From Schaalia canis (lineage in GTDB: Bacteria; Actinomycetota; Actinomycetes; Actinomycetales; Actinomycetaceae): 64,000 nt of DNA. Below are positions 1 to 8,958 of this stretch, piece by piece. The position numbers were made by a program, and so were the translations under genes. The stretch spans positions 1 through 64,000 of the forward strand of contig NZ_RQZF01000012.1 of the NCBI RefSeq assembly GCF_003858455.1, written 5' to 3'. A model generated the notes under the pieces. It was not told where the DNA came from. It worked only from the letters and a program-made list of their open reading frames with translations, and did not search any database. How positions within the stretch are numbered: the stretch's first letter is position 1; each line of letters begins with the position of its first letter.

Positions 1-63
1 CAGACGACGAAGTCAACGTAGTGTAGAAGAGGTAACACACAATCATCCGAGCAAGGAGCTCTT

Positions 64-303
64 ATGAATCTCGATGACCTCAAGAAGGCCGCTCAGGACG
101 TCAAGGACCAAGCTGTCGCTGCAGCAACAGGTGCCAAGGACAGCTCCGGTGGCATCCTCGATTCGACCCTGAAGGACGAAGCAAAGACTGACGCCGCGCT
201 GGACGCCGTTGCGGACGCAGCAAAGAAGATCACCGGTGGCCGCTTTGACGACAAGATTGACGCCGTTCGAGACGCCGCTGATGAAAAGCTCGGCGAGGTC
301 TGA
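64..303 (+). CDS. small antitoxin-like protein (MT0933/Rv0909-like)
   Basis: A 79-residue, very charged, Ala/Lys/Asp-rich helical protein without Cys, signal peptide or membrane segment. The C-terminal part (FDDKIDAVRDAADEKLG) resembles the repeated K-x-D-K-h-D-x-h-x-D pattern of small actinobacterial proteins annotated as MT0933-type antitoxins. The start is supported by AAGGAG seven bases upstream. No toxin gene lies next to it: the next gene on either visible side is unrelated and a terminator follows directly, so it is probably monocistronic. The antitoxin label comes from family naming only; a stress-induced helical protein of the CsbD kind would look similar. Confidence 0.6.
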   Translation: MNLDDLKKAAQDVKDQAVAAATGAKDSSGGILDSTLKDEAKTDAALDAVADAAKKITGGRFDDKIDAVRDAADEKLGEV

Positions 304-335
304 TCTCCTCGCTCATCACATGTAATCGGTGAAAG

Positions 336-375
336 CGCCTTGGATATCTCTTGGAGGGATAGCCAAGGCGTTTTT
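336..375 (+). terminator. rho-independent terminator
   Basis: Perfect 8-bp inverted repeat CGCCTTGG / CCAAGGCG (336-343 and 363-370) followed by five T. It closes the small upstream gene. Confidence 0.8.
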
Positions 376-714
376 CACTATGCTGGGCGCAGCTTGCCAG
401 CTTGCCAGCGTGGCACGTCGATGAGTTCGGCCACCTGAGGTCACCCGTGTCCTCGGAGCATTCAAAATCTCATCATCGCAGGATAGAACGTATCGGTTCT
501 ACGATGTCGGAGGCATAGTGGAGCACCTATCCGTAAAGGAGCCAAATAACGTTGCTGGACAGTGGGTCGCTGACGCTTGTTACTGTGCGACGGCATCCAC
601 TATGTAGAACTATTTTTGTGGCAAGGACGCAGGGAACATACACGCCATGCCACAATGGGATGAGGTAGAGCCGTAGCCCTAGGATGGGCATTAAATCAGT
701 GGAAGGTAGCCACA
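376..714. other. non-coding interval with an inverted repeat
   Basis: No convincing gene is present. It holds a short tandem duplication (CTTGCCAG twice near 393-408) and an inverted repeat TAGAAC-6-GTTCTA at 484-501 that could be an operator for the downstream membrane-protein gene. The 65-codon minus-strand reading frame here has no ribosome binding site and no recognisable sequence. Confidence 0.4.
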
Positions 715-1845
715 ATGCCTGCACAGCCTCATGACACCGGGCAGGGACGTCCGACGCGACGCGTCAGTATGGTGCCACTTCGCTCATCCTATTCTCGTGC
801 ACCCTACGCCTCCCAAAAGAATACGCTGCGATCGACCGCGGGAGCCTCTAGCCTGACGGGCGCAATAGAGCCGACCCACCTTCCCCAACCACAGGTGTCG
901 CAGGCTTCTGGAAGCAGCACTCAGACGCGCAACGGGCGTGGAGCAAATCGTTCGCGCACGCCGCAGCGACAGCCACAACAGCAGGTGCCTGAGACACATG
1001 TTGACGTGTTCCCCACCTTGGATCTGAGCGAACTGTCATACAGCAGTGCAGCGTCAACGCCGCCTGTCATTTCGGCACCCCATCCAGCCCCCGCGCGTCC
1101 CACGCCGCCACCTGCGCGTCCCGCATCGGCTCCGACTCGTACACGGACTCAGCGTAAGACCGCAGACACGACACGCAACAGAGCAAAGGACGCCGGACAA
1201 GCCCAGCCTGCCCGTAAAGCAAAGAACGTTGCCGCCATTGTCATCACAATTTTCCTTTTCTTCACATACATGGCCCCCAAGATTGTTGATGCGATCATGC
1301 CCGACAGGCCATGGGATGTTGATGACGTCGTCGCCATCGGGGGTCAGGATGAAGATTTTGACAGCGCAACGACGATCTTCGCTGAGCCGCCTGTCCCCAC
1401 CTCGATGAAAAACATCCTTGTTGACGTGAAAAAACTGCCTCCGCAGGAGTCAGGTTCCCGAGAGACTCCAGCCCAAATTGGCGAACGCATCTCGATTAAC
1501 GATGTTGCCCTTACCGTTGAGAACGTTCAACGCGGTTCAGAGGCCGATCGTGCCGCGTGGGATATGGCTCCACCTGGATACGAGTACGTTTTGGTGGATA
1601 TACGCCTCGAAAACCCGTCGAAACGAGTCATCGACTTCGATCCCGTCATCATCAACGATGACGATGAAGCGATTCACGGCGAGATCTCTAGAGGCAACGA
1701 TGACTTCCGCTACGAGGCCAAACCCGATGCGAATGGAACACGTGAAGGGCAGATTCTGTTCCTCGTCGAACGCGGTGTTCTGGGGACCCTGATGTTCTAC
1801 TCCTATGACTACGACTACCCTGTTGTGTTCTATGCTCTTCCCTGA
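715..1845 (+). CDS. membrane-anchored protein with C-terminal DUF4352-like domain
   Basis: 376 residues. Residues 1-165 are a disordered, Pro/Ala/Arg/Gln-rich cytoplasmic stretch. A basic segment then leads into one membrane helix (about 173-195, VAAIVITIFLFFTYMAP), leaving about 180 residues outside the cell. The outer part contains IGERISINDVALTVENVQRG and YEYVLVDIRLENPSKRVIDF, the pattern of the DUF4352 (telokin-like) immunoglobulin fold common in Gram-positive surface lipoproteins. The spacing to the HAD gene is about 60 bp, so co-transcription is possible. Function unknown; a ligand-binding or envelope-sensing role is only a guess. The domain call is moderate. Confidence 0.6.
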   Translation: MPAQPHDTGQGRPTRRVSMVPLRSSYSRAPYASQKNTLRSTAGASSLTGAIEPTHLPQPQVSQASGSSTQTRNGRGANRSRTPQRQPQQQVPETHVDVFPTLDLSELSYSSAASTPPVISAPHPAPARPTPPPARPASAPTRTRTQRKTADTTRNRAKDAGQAQPARKAKNVAAIVITIFLFFTYMAPKIVDAIMPDRPWDVDDVVAIGGQDEDFDSATTIFAEPPVPTSMKNILVDVKKLPPQESGSRETPAQIGERISINDVALTVENVQRGSEADRAAWDMAPPGYEYVLVDIRLENPSKRVIDFDPVIINDDDEAIHGEISRGNDDFRYEAKPDANGTREGQILFLVERGVLGTLMFYSYDYDYPVVFYALP

Positions 1846-1905
1846 ATACTGAATGCGTTGAAGTTCGCAGAGCACTGCTGCCAACATCGTGAGGAAAGCA
1901 CCCTA

Positions 1906-2664
1906 ATGAATCGTCCCTATACCGTGGTTCTTTTTGATGTAGATGGAACCCTTGTCGATTCTGCTGATGCCGTCATCCGAGGGATTCAACACGCGATGAT
2001 GCGCATGGGATTGAAGGAACGAAGCCCAGAAGAACTCATGGCCTTCGTGGGCCCACCTTTATGGGAAACATTCGCCCACTATGGCCTTTCACCAGAGGAA
2101 TCCGTCAAGGCTGTCGCTCACTACAGGGAGTTCTACCACGACATCTTCTTAGATCCGCCAATGTTCCCTGGCGTACGCAATATGCTTGAGGCGCTTCATG
2201 CTGCGGGGATTCCGATGGCGACGGCGACCTCTAAGCAGGCAGTGATGGCACGCGAACAGATTACTTTCCTTGGACTCGACGAGGTCTTTACCGTAGTTGC
2301 GGGCGCCACTCCTGACCCCTCATCAACGAAGGAAACAGTCATTGAAGAGGCCCTCGCACGCCTAGCCGAAGGCGGTGCGGACGTGTCGCGCCCCGTGCTG
2401 ATCGGAGACCGTAAGTGGGATGTTATCGGCGGTAGAGCCGTTGGAATCCCCGTAATCGGGGTGGAATGGGGCTACGCCGAAGAGGGTGAACTCGATGGTG
2501 TTGTCGACATGGTGGCCACGCCTGAGGCACTCGTGGCGCTCCTGACTGGTCAGAATAGTTCCGACAGCGCAGGATCCCAATCTGATGTGAAACCTGCCGT
2601 AGGATCGCGATCAGCCGAGCACACAGACCCTGCTGAGCAAATGCCAGGGCAACACCATGACTGA
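1906..2664 (+). CDS. HAD-superfamily phosphatase (phosphoglycolate phosphatase-like)
   Basis: Haloacid dehalogenase fold hydrolase, probably acting on a small phosphorylated metabolite in the cytoplasm. Motif I is DVDGTLVDS near the N-terminus, motif II TSK, and motif IV GDRKWDV with the acidic pair; an alpha-helical cap (about residues 20-85) places it with Gph/PpaX-type enzymes. I chose the ATG at 1906 because GAGGAAAG lies upstream and motif I then starts at about residue 9; an in-frame start 48 bases earlier would add an unrelated tail. The last 40 or so residues are low-complexity (Ser/Gln/Asp/Pro). It overlaps the next gene by 8 bp (ATGACTGA), suggesting translational coupling. Substrate not determinable. 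Confidence 0.85.
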   Translation: MNRPYTVVLFDVDGTLVDSADAVIRGIQHAMMRMGLKERSPEELMAFVGPPLWETFAHYGLSPEESVKAVAHYREFYHDIFLDPPMFPGVRNMLEALHAAGIPMATATSKQAVMAREQITFLGLDEVFTVVAGATPDPSSTKETVIEEALARLAEGGADVSRPVLIGDRKWDVIGGRAVGIPVIGVEWGYAEEGELDGVVDMVATPEALVALLTGQNSSDSAGSQSDVKPAVGSRSAEHTDPAEQMPGQHHD

Positions 2665-3514
2665 GCACTACACGCAACCCGCAGGAGTGCTTTACCTCGC
2701 GGCGACGCCCATCGGTGACGTTGGCGACGCATCCGCGCGTTTTATCGCTGTCTTTGAACAGGCCGACATTATTGCCGCCGAGGATACCCGCCGAGCGAAG
2801 GCTTTGGCCGGACGCCTCGACATTTCCCTGAAAGGGAAGGTTGTGGCCCTGCATGACCACAACGAAGGGGAAAAAGCCGACGCCCTTCTTGACCGCGTGG
2901 AGGCAGGACAACGCGTGATCCTCGTGTCGGATGCGGGCATGCCTACGGTGTCCGACCCCGGATACCGTCTAGTTAAACGCGCCGTTGAACGCTCTATCCC
3001 CGTGTCTGCACTGCCCGGCCCCAGCGCCCCTGTAACAGCCCTTGCCGTGTCAGGACTTCCCTCTGATCGCTTTGCTTTCGAAGGATTCCTTCCTCGTAAA
3101 GAAGGAGAGGCACTGCGCTACCTGGAGGGCGTTGCTGCAATGCCACACACCCTCATTTTCTTTGAGTCACCCAAGCGCCTGCACGACACGCTTGACCGGA
3201 TGTGCCGCGTGCTGGGCGGACAACGCCAGGCTGTCGTGTGCCGCGAACTCACCAAAACCTACGAGGATATTTGGCGAGGCACCCTTGAAGAACTTGCCGA
3301 ACGAGCTAATGGCGAGGTTCTTGGCGAAATCACCATCGTTGTCCAAGGAGCTACACACGGAGGAAACGCTGCCGACTATGTTGACGCTGTCCTCAGCCTC
3401 GCTCACGAGGGTGTGCGGCTCAAGGACGCTGCCGGGCAGGTTGCCCAAGCAACGGGCCTACGAAAAAACGAACTCTTCAAGGCTGCCCTGGAGCGGCTTG
3501 GCAACGAGTCCTAG
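2657..3514 (+). CDS. rsmI: 16S rRNA (cytidine-1402-2'-O)-methyltransferase RsmI
   Basis: SAM-dependent methyltransferase of the tetrapyrrole-methylase fold that 2'-O-methylates C1402 in the decoding centre of 16S rRNA. Diagnostic stretches are LYLAATPIGDVGDAS at the N-terminus, DIIAAEDTRRAKALA, LHDHNE, VSDAGMPTVSDPG, ALPGPSAPVTALAVSG and FEGFLPRK, followed by the FFESPKRL segment. Its 285 residues match the family length. The ATG overlaps the stop of the HAD gene by 8 bp. Assignment is firm. Confidence 0.95.
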   Translation: MTEHYTQPAGVLYLAATPIGDVGDASARFIAVFEQADIIAAEDTRRAKALAGRLDISLKGKVVALHDHNEGEKADALLDRVEAGQRVILVSDAGMPTVSDPGYRLVKRAVERSIPVSALPGPSAPVTALAVSGLPSDRFAFEGFLPRKEGEALRYLEGVAAMPHTLIFFESPKRLHDTLDRMCRVLGGQRQAVVCRELTKTYEDIWRGTLEELAERANGEVLGEITIVVQGATHGGNAADYVDAVLSLAHEGVRLKDAAGQVAQATGLRKNELFKAALERLGNES

Positions 3515-3538
3515 CGCGTGCCGCCAAAGGATGCTGCG

Positions 3539-4198
3539 TTAGCTCGCCGGAAAATCATCGGCAGGGCGGGTAGCGTCAATGGGGAGCTCATCAGCATCAG
3601 ACCACTCAGCACCAGCCCAAACAGCGTCAGCGTCAGCCGAAAGAGTGAGCTCCACGCCAGCTTCAGCCATGCGCGCGCGGGCCAGAGCCCCAAGTTCCTC
3701 CGTCACAGGCTCAGTCAGGTCCAAAAGCACGCGGGCAGGAAACCCGTAGCCAACCGCATCTAGAGCCGTCTCGCACACGCAATGAGACTCCGCCAAACCC
3801 ACCACATCAACTGCGGTAATGCCCTTCTCGCGCAGAATATCAGCGAGGTGATCGCCCTCGTCAGTGACGCCCTCAAAGCCAGAGTAAGCGGCCTCAAACT
3901 GGCCTTTCTTCACAGAAACGTCAACAGCGACCTCCGATAGGGCTGGATGGAGGTCAGCCTCTTCACTGCCCGCAACACCGTGCGGCGGCCAGGTGTCGAC
4001 AAAATCTGGCGTGGTCGAAAAATGCCCGCCGGGATTGATATGCCAATCCTGAGTGGTGACCACCAGAGAATACTCATCACGATGCCCACCCACGTAATCA
4101 GCAATACGCTGAGCGACGGCGTTGCCACCTTCAACAGGCAGCGCGCCGCCCTCACAGAAGGTCGGCTGCACATCAACCAGGATCAAAGCGCGCGACAT
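3539..4198 (-). CDS. pncA: nicotinamidase / isochorismatase-family hydrolase
   Basis: Cysteine hydrolase of the isochorismatase family, probably deamidating nicotinamide to nicotinate for NAD salvage. Catalytic triad candidates are D9 (ILVDVQPTFCEGG), the Lys in VSVKKGQFEAAYSGF, and the Cys of GLAESHCVCETAL. The DWHINPGGHFS segment carries the metal-binding Asp/His residues typical of PncA. The family cis-peptide and the final acidic tail are otherwise ordinary. I chose the ATG at 4198 because GGGAGGAC sits upstream and MSRALILVDVQ is the usual PncA beginning. It is convergent with rsmI, with a gap of only about 24 bp. Pyrazinamidase activity would follow but is not tested. Confidence 0.85.
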   Translation of the reverse strand: MSRALILVDVQPTFCEGGALPVEGGNAVAQRIADYVGGHRDEYSLVVTTQDWHINPGGHFSTTPDFVDTWPPHGVAGSEEADLHPALSEVAVDVSVKKGQFEAAYSGFEGVTDEGDHLADILREKGITAVDVVGLAESHCVCETALDAVGYGFPARVLLDLTEPVTEELGALARARMAEAGVELTLSADADAVWAGAEWSDADELPIDATRPADDFPAS

Positions 4199-4302
4199 AG
4201 GTCCTCCCAAACACGCCAATGCGAAATACGTCAATCCAAGCGTAACGAAAGGACGAGGCCGATGCCGTGGCGTGAGTGACTTTGCTGCGCAGCACTTCGC
4301 TT

Positions 4303-4334
4303 TTGCCCCCTCAACGAGGCTAGGCTATAACCCA
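4303..4334 (+). promoter_or_regulatory. putative leaderless promoter of metG
   Basis: TAGGCT (4321-4326) ends seven bases before the metG ATG, and no Shine-Dalgarno sequence precedes the ATG. This fits the actinobacterial leaderless pattern TANNNT-N6/7-ATG. An overlapping alternative, TTGCCC (4303-4308) with TATAAC (4326-4331) at 17 bp, would start transcription inside the gene and is less likely. Confidence 0.45.
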
Positions 4335-6145
4335 TGAGTCGTATTCTTTCTGCCGTTGCCTGGCCCTACGCGAACGGGCCCCGCCATATTGGACACGTCG
4401 CCGGTTTCGGCGTTCCCTCCGATGTTTTCTCCCGCTACATGCGAATGGCAGGCCACGAGGTGCTCATGGTGTCCGGCACGGACGAGCACGGCACCCCCAT
4501 CCTGGTGGCAGCCGACGCCGCCGGAATCAGCGCACGCGAACTCGCTGACCGCAACAACCGCCTCATCGTTGAGGACTTGCAACAACTCGGCCTGTCCTAC
4601 GACCTTTTCACCCGCACCACCACCGGCAACCACTACGCCGTCGTGCAGGCCATGTTCGAGGTTGTACGAGACAACGGCTACATGCTCGTTGAAACCACGC
4701 ACGGTGCGATCTCTCCCTCCACAGGGCGCACTCTGCCCGATCGCTACATTGAAGGCACCTGTCCTATCTGTGGTGACGGCGGCGCTCGAGGCGATCAGTG
4801 CGACAACTGCGGTAACCAGCTTGATCCCACTGACCTTATTAACCCCGTTTCGCGTATCAATGGCGAGACTCCGAAGTTCATTGAAACTGACCACTACTTC
4901 TTGGACTTGCCTGCACTTGCTGGCGCCCTGACCGAGTGGCTTGACGACCGCGACAAGTCAGGCACCTGGCGCCCCAATGTCATCAAGTTCTCTAAGAACT
5001 TCCTGGAGGACATTCGCCCCCGCGCCATGACCCGCGACATTGACTGGGGTATCCCCGTTCCCGGATGGGAGGACCAACCCTCCAAGCGTCTCTACGTATG
5101 GTTCGATGCTGTTGTGGGTTACCTGTCGGCCTCCATTGAATGGGCCCGCCGTAGCGGCGACCCGGAAGCCTGGCGTAAGTGGTGGAACGATCCTGAAGCG
5201 CTGTCCTACTACTTCATGGGTAAGGACAATATCGTTTTCCACTCCCAGATCTGGCCAGCCGAAATGCTCGGCTATAACGGTGCGGGTGACAAGGGCGGCC
5301 AGCCCGGCGCTTTCGGCACCCTCAATCTGCCCACCGAGGTAGTCTCCTCCGAGTTCCTGACGATGGAAGGCAAGAAGTTTGCCTCTTCGCGAGGCATCGT
5401 CATCTACGTGCGCGACATGCTCGCCCGCTACCAGGCCGACGCCCTGCGCTACTTCATTAGCGCTGCCGGCCCGGAAACCTCCGACGCTGACTTTACGTGG
5501 GCGGAGTTCTTGCGCCGCACTAACTCTGAGCTGGTGGCCGGCTGGGGCAACCTGGTCAACCGCACGGCCTCAATGATCCACAAGAAGTTTGGCGAGGTGC
5601 CCGCCCCCGCTGAGCTGGAGGACATTGATCGCGCGCTTTTGGATGCGATTGCCGCAGGTTTTGACGAGGTCGGAGAGCTCATCGCCACTCACCGTCAGAA
5701 GGCAGCCCTGGGGGCGGCTATGCGTCTGGTGGGCGAGGCAAACAAGTACGTCACCGACACTGAGCCTTTCAAGCTCAAGAGTGAGGAGGAGCGGCCTCGT
5801 CTGGCCACCGTGCTGTGGACCCTTGCTCAGGCTGTCAACGATTTGAACCTGATGCTCAGTCCCTTCCTCCCTCACGCAGCTAACGATGTGGACCTCGTGC
5901 TGGGTGGAGATGGCAAGGTTGCGCCCATGCCACGCATCGAAGAAGTCGAGGATTTGGACGTCACCAACGAGGACGGTTCGCCTCGCCGCTACCCGATCCT
6001 CACCGGCGACTACGAGGGCTACCCTGCCTGGGGCCGACGTGAGATTGAGGTGGGCCGCGTGATCGCCAAGCCCACGCCGGTGTTCGTCAAACTTGATGAG
6101 TCGATCGTCGAAGAGGAGCTTGCTCGGGCGAATGCTGAGAGCTGA
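4334..6145 (+). CDS. metG: methionyl-tRNA synthetase
   Basis: Class I aminoacyl-tRNA synthetase that charges tRNA-Met. The HIGH motif appears literally in [11 protein letters not shown] near residue 20. A zinc-knuckle pair CPIC...CDNCG lies at about residues 140-160. The KMSKS-equivalent loop reads KKFASSRG, the divergent form seen in archaeal-type and actinobacterial enzymes. The anticodon-binding helical domain follows (about residues 390-560). At 603 residues it is full length and lacks the C-terminal tRNA-binding EMAP-like domain of the E. coli dimeric type. No ribosome binding site precedes the ATG; a leaderless mRNA is likely. Confidence 0.97.
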   Translation: MSRILSAVAWPYANGPRHIGHVAGFGVPSDVFSRYMRMAGHEVLMVSGTDEHGTPILVAADAAGISARELADRNNRLIVEDLQQLGLSYDLFTRTTTGNHYAVVQAMFEVVRDNGYMLVETTHGAISPSTGRTLPDRYIEGTCPICGDGGARGDQCDNCGNQLDPTDLINPVSRINGETPKFIETDHYFLDLPALAGALTEWLDDRDKSGTWRPNVIKFSKNFLEDIRPRAMTRDIDWGIPVPGWEDQPSKRLYVWFDAVVGYLSASIEWARRSGDPEAWRKWWNDPEALSYYFMGKDNIVFHSQIWPAEMLGYNGAGDKGGQPGAFGTLNLPTEVVSSEFLTMEGKKFASSRGIVIYVRDMLARYQADALRYFISAAGPETSDADFTWAEFLRRTNSELVAGWGNLVNRTASMIHKKFGEVPAPAELEDIDRALLDAIAAGFDEVGELIATHRQKAALGAAMRLVGEANKYVTDTEPFKLKSEEERPRLATVLWTLAQAVNDLNLMLSPFLPHAANDVDLVLGGDGKVAPMPRIEEVEDLDVTNEDGSPRRYPILTGDYEGYPAWGRREIEVGRVIAKPTPVFVKLDESIVEEELARANAES

Positions 6146-6191
6146 TAACGCACTCTGCTAGCAGCTCACTATTTTGCACTGTGAATGCAGG

Positions 6192-6223
6192 GAGTCCCGC
6201 ACCCCGTGAGGGGTGCGGGACTC
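6192..6223. terminator. bidirectional terminator hairpin
   Basis: A 14-bp perfect stem (GAGTCCCGCACCCC / GGGGTGCGGGACTC) with a GTGA loop, between the convergent metG and the minus-strand membrane-protein operon. Confidence 0.75.
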
Positions 6224-6255
6224 TGTGTTTGCAGTTGTCTCTGTGTTTGCAGTTG
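6221..6255. repeat. tandem 17-bp duplication
   Basis: CTCTGTGTTTGCAGTTG occurs twice with an 18-bp period (6221-6237 and 6239-6255), just beyond the terminator stem. It looks like a recent slippage duplication. Confidence 0.8.
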
Positions 6256-6268
6256 ACTTTGTGGCGCG

Positions 6269-6814
6269 TTATCCCTTCTTCACGGATGTCACCACGGCAG
6301 CAGCCATCAGGGCAATGCCTAGTGCCGCAATCAACGAGATCAGCAGTAGAGGGATCGACACAAATCGCAGGAAGGAAATAGCAATCATGAAAATCCCCAG
6401 CATGATGACCAGGCCCGCCCAGACGAGCTGAGCGACGCGCACCCCATTAGCAGGAGATTCCTTCAGTGATACCGCAGAGGTGGGGGCAGCGGCAGGGGCT
6501 GCGGGAGTGGCGGGTGCATCCGGAGCAATATCAGGGCGAGGAGCATCAGGCGTGCCAGTAAAAGGCTGAGCAGATGCGCCAGGCTTGTCCGAAGGAACGC
6601 CATCATCGGACAAAGTGGGTGCAGGAGCCTCAAGCGTGGGGGAATCGGCCTGCGTGCCTGCAGGATTGTCAGGCGAATCGCCGTCAGCGGTGACTGTACC
6701 TGCCGAGATTGAGTCCGAATCCGACTCAGCCGCAGGCAGAATGACAGTTTCTTCTTCGTCTGCTACGGGCAAGACGGTGGTTTCATCGTCGCGTTGCGTG
6801 TTCTCAACACTCAT
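6269..6814 (-). CDS. acidic Pro/Ala-rich protein with two C-terminal membrane helices
   Basis: 181 residues. The first 115 are disordered, with acidic Thr-containing stretches such as TTVLPVADEEETVILP and Pro/Ala-rich segments. The end has two membrane helices (VRVAQLVWAGLVIMLGIFMIAISFL and LLLISLIAALGIALMAAAV). I took the ATG at 6814, which has GAGGTGAG upstream; the reading frame continues far upstream through the neighbouring gene and is not real there. It follows the PspC protein by 10 bp and is clearly in its operon. The repeated Thr/Val acidic motifs resemble FHA-recognition or Ser/Thr kinase substrate tails, but that is speculation. Function unknown. Confidence 0.75.
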   Translation of the reverse strand: MSVENTQRDDETTVLPVADEEETVILPAAESDSDSISAGTVTADGDSPDNPAGTQADSPTLEAPAPTLSDDGVPSDKPGASAQPFTGTPDAPRPDIAPDAPATPAAPAAAPTSAVSLKESPANGVRVAQLVWAGLVIMLGIFMIAISFLRFVSIPLLLISLIAALGIALMAAAVVTSVKKG

Positions 6815-6824
6815 TGTTCTCACC

Positions 6825-8843
6825 TCACTGGCCGGTGGCCGGAGTAGTAGCGGACTGGGGACGGTCAGCGGATTGGGACGCGTCGCCCGACTGAGGGGTG
6901 GACGTCGACTGCGGTGTCTGTGTTGAGGGAGAGGCGGGCTCGACAGCTTCAACGCTTTGAGAGGCGAATGAATCCTCTTCAAGATCAAGCTCGACAATAC
7001 GTAGTGTTCCGAGCATATTGTGAATCCGCACCGTTGGCATGGGGGAATCTTGAGCTGGCACTGAACGGAAGGTTGTGTCCGTAGCAAAACCAAGCTGCGT
7101 AGGCACCCATTCGTCGCCAGGAGTGAGGTAGTCGGCCTTCAAGGTGCCGAGCATATCGACGATCTCAACCTCGACAGGCTGATCCTTTCGAACCAGGAGC
7201 TTTAGCTCCCCCGTGACATCCTCAATCTCAATAGTGGGATGCAGATTGGTGGGCATATCGGAAAGATCCAACTCGCCGTTAACAATCTGAGTCTGGGAAC
7301 CTTCGGTCCAGTGGTAGTAGGCAGGTGACTGTTCCGCCGAGTAGTACTGCCACGAGTTATCTTCGTGATGATTAAGCCCGGCCACCCCGATCATGATGGT
7401 CGGAATAGCGATCAGCGTCCCGATAATCGACAGGGCAACCATCCATCCTGCGCCGCGATCACGCAGCGAAGCCAAAGCGATCACCATGCCAACGATCACC
7501 AAGCAGGCGCCGCCACCAATCAGAAGAACCTGCGCGAAATCATTGTAGGTAGCGTCGCTGTAGGTCATGTCGTGAAGGATGTATAGCGTCGCTGCGATCA
7601 CGAGAGCGATCAGGCCAGTGGTCGCAAGGTTTAGCCATGTGGGCAGCACACGAGGCTTCATTGCTGGGACTGGAGGCGCCCAACGAACCTGAGTTCCCGC
7701 GTATGCAGGAGCAGGCCCAAAGGAGGGGGGCGGTACAGGGCCACCCGCAGGCGAAGTGGCGCCTCCGAGGGGAACGCCCGGCTGAGGCGGAGCCTGATAC
7801 GGCGTCTGATAGGGACTATGAGGAGCAGCAAAAGGAGAAGCCCCCTGGCCGTATGCGCCCTGCTGTGGCCGCCCTGGTGTCATGCCTGGCCCCATTGCGT
7901 TCGCCATCCCCTGCGGAGGAACGCGGGGTGGGACTGGCTGAGCGCTAGCACGGGGGGCGTTGAAAGGAGCAGGACCAGCAGCGGATGAAGCCATCGGAGA
8001 AACAGGGGGAGCCTGATGCTGTGGCATCTGCGATCCAGCAGGCCCTGAAGAGGGGGCAAAAGTAGCGCCCTGAGACGGCGGAGGAGTAGATGGTCCCCCC
8101 TGAATTCGCCAATCGTCAGACGGCTCAGGAGAAGGAACGCCACCTTGCGAGGTGGTGTGCATAGGAGTCTCCATTCCATGTGAAGGGGAGGCAAAAGGAG
8201 CCTGCGAAGAGAAAGAGCGACCATAAGGCGCTTGAGAAGATGCACTTGCCCCAACAATGGCGACCACGGTGACAGCAATGGCAGTCAGAGCAAGCATGAC
8301 GCCAATCCCAGTGCTTCCAAAGACTGCAAACCAGGGGCCAATATTGCCCAGACCCAGGAGAACCATGACAAGTGCGCCTAGTTGAGCGATATCAAAACGG
8401 CCCTGGAGAAGGGTCTGGAAATGGATACGCCCATCACGATGCTCCGGCAAAAAGGCCCAGGCCAAGCCATAGACAGCGAAAAGGATAGGAGCAAAGAGCG
8501 TCAACACAACGGTCAGAACACGAACAAGAGTCCTGTCCCAACCAAAGCGGGCCGCCAGACCAGCACAGACACCCCCCAGAACGCGCGGTTCAGAGCGGAA
8601 AAAGCCACTGGAACGAACAGAATCAAAGAAACTGCCGCCAGTAGGAGGCGGAGGCGGATAGGAGCCACCATAGTGATAGCCGCCCACATGTGGAGAAAAT
8701 GCAGCCTGAGGGCCGCCGCCAGGCTGCCCCTGCTGGCCCGAAAAGCCTCGAGCCGAACCAGGCTGAGAAGAACCAGGTTCAGAATGCATCTGAGGACCCT
8801 CCATCGGAGAGTGAGGACCCTCGAAAGGGGTATGTGTGCTCAT
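6825..8843 (-). CDS. PspC-domain membrane protein with C-terminal LiaF-like region
   Basis: 672 residues. After a Gly/Pro/Gln-rich head of about 70 residues comes a PspC domain (RVLGGVCAGLAARFGWDRTL with its membrane helices, about 85-130) and two further helices to about 200. A long Pro/Gln/Ala/Ser linker (about 210-390) leads to another set of helices (about 400-490). The C-terminal soluble part (NGELDLSDMPTN, IEIEDVTGELKLLVRKDQ, VEVEIVDMLGTLKADYL) has the repeated beta pattern of LiaF/DUF2154-type domains. The ATG at 8843 has GTGGAG upstream; a GTG nine bases earlier is less likely. It is divergent from a PspC-containing kinase, implying an envelope-stress sensing role. Confidence 0.82.
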   Translation of the reverse strand: MSTHTPFEGPHSPMEGPQMHSEPGSSQPGSARGFSGQQGQPGGGPQAAFSPHVGGYHYGGSYPPPPPTGGSFFDSVRSSGFFRSEPRVLGGVCAGLAARFGWDRTLVRVLTVVLTLFAPILFAVYGLAWAFLPEHRDGRIHFQTLLQGRFDIAQLGALVMVLLGLGNIGPWFAVFGSTGIGVMLALTAIAVTVVAIVGASASSQAPYGRSFSSQAPFASPSHGMETPMHTTSQGGVPSPEPSDDWRIQGGPSTPPPSQGATFAPSSGPAGSQMPQHQAPPVSPMASSAAGPAPFNAPRASAQPVPPRVPPQGMANAMGPGMTPGRPQQGAYGQGASPFAAPHSPYQTPYQAPPQPGVPLGGATSPAGGPVPPPSFGPAPAYAGTQVRWAPPVPAMKPRVLPTWLNLATTGLIALVIAATLYILHDMTYSDATYNDFAQVLLIGGGACLVIVGMVIALASLRDRGAGWMVALSIIGTLIAIPTIMIGVAGLNHHEDNSWQYYSAEQSPAYYHWTEGSQTQIVNGELDLSDMPTNLHPTIEIEDVTGELKLLVRKDQPVEVEIVDMLGTLKADYLTPGDEWVPTQLGFATDTTFRSVPAQDSPMPTVRIHNMLGTLRIVELDLEEDSFASQSVEAVEPASPSTQTPQSTSTPQSGDASQSADRPQSATTPATGQ

Positions 8844-8848
8844 GTACT

Positions 8849-8958
8849 CCACTGTGCCGAAAAACAGTGGCTTTATCTATGAGGGAAAGCCCTGAACAAA
8901 CCCTGAACTCCCCACATCAGGGTGGGGACAGAGCAGAAAAGAATGTGAAGATAGTGGG
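8849..8958. promoter_or_regulatory. divergent promoter region of the PspC operon and the PspC kinase
   Basis: About 110 bp shared by two divergent transcripts. It contains CCACTG-10-CAGTGG (8849-8870) immediately before the minus-strand gene and a direct repeat CCCTGAAC at 8890-8897 and 8901-8908 (11-bp period, one helical turn). This is plausible for binding of the downstream NarL-type regulator. The kinase GTG has no clear ribosome binding site. Confidence 0.4.
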
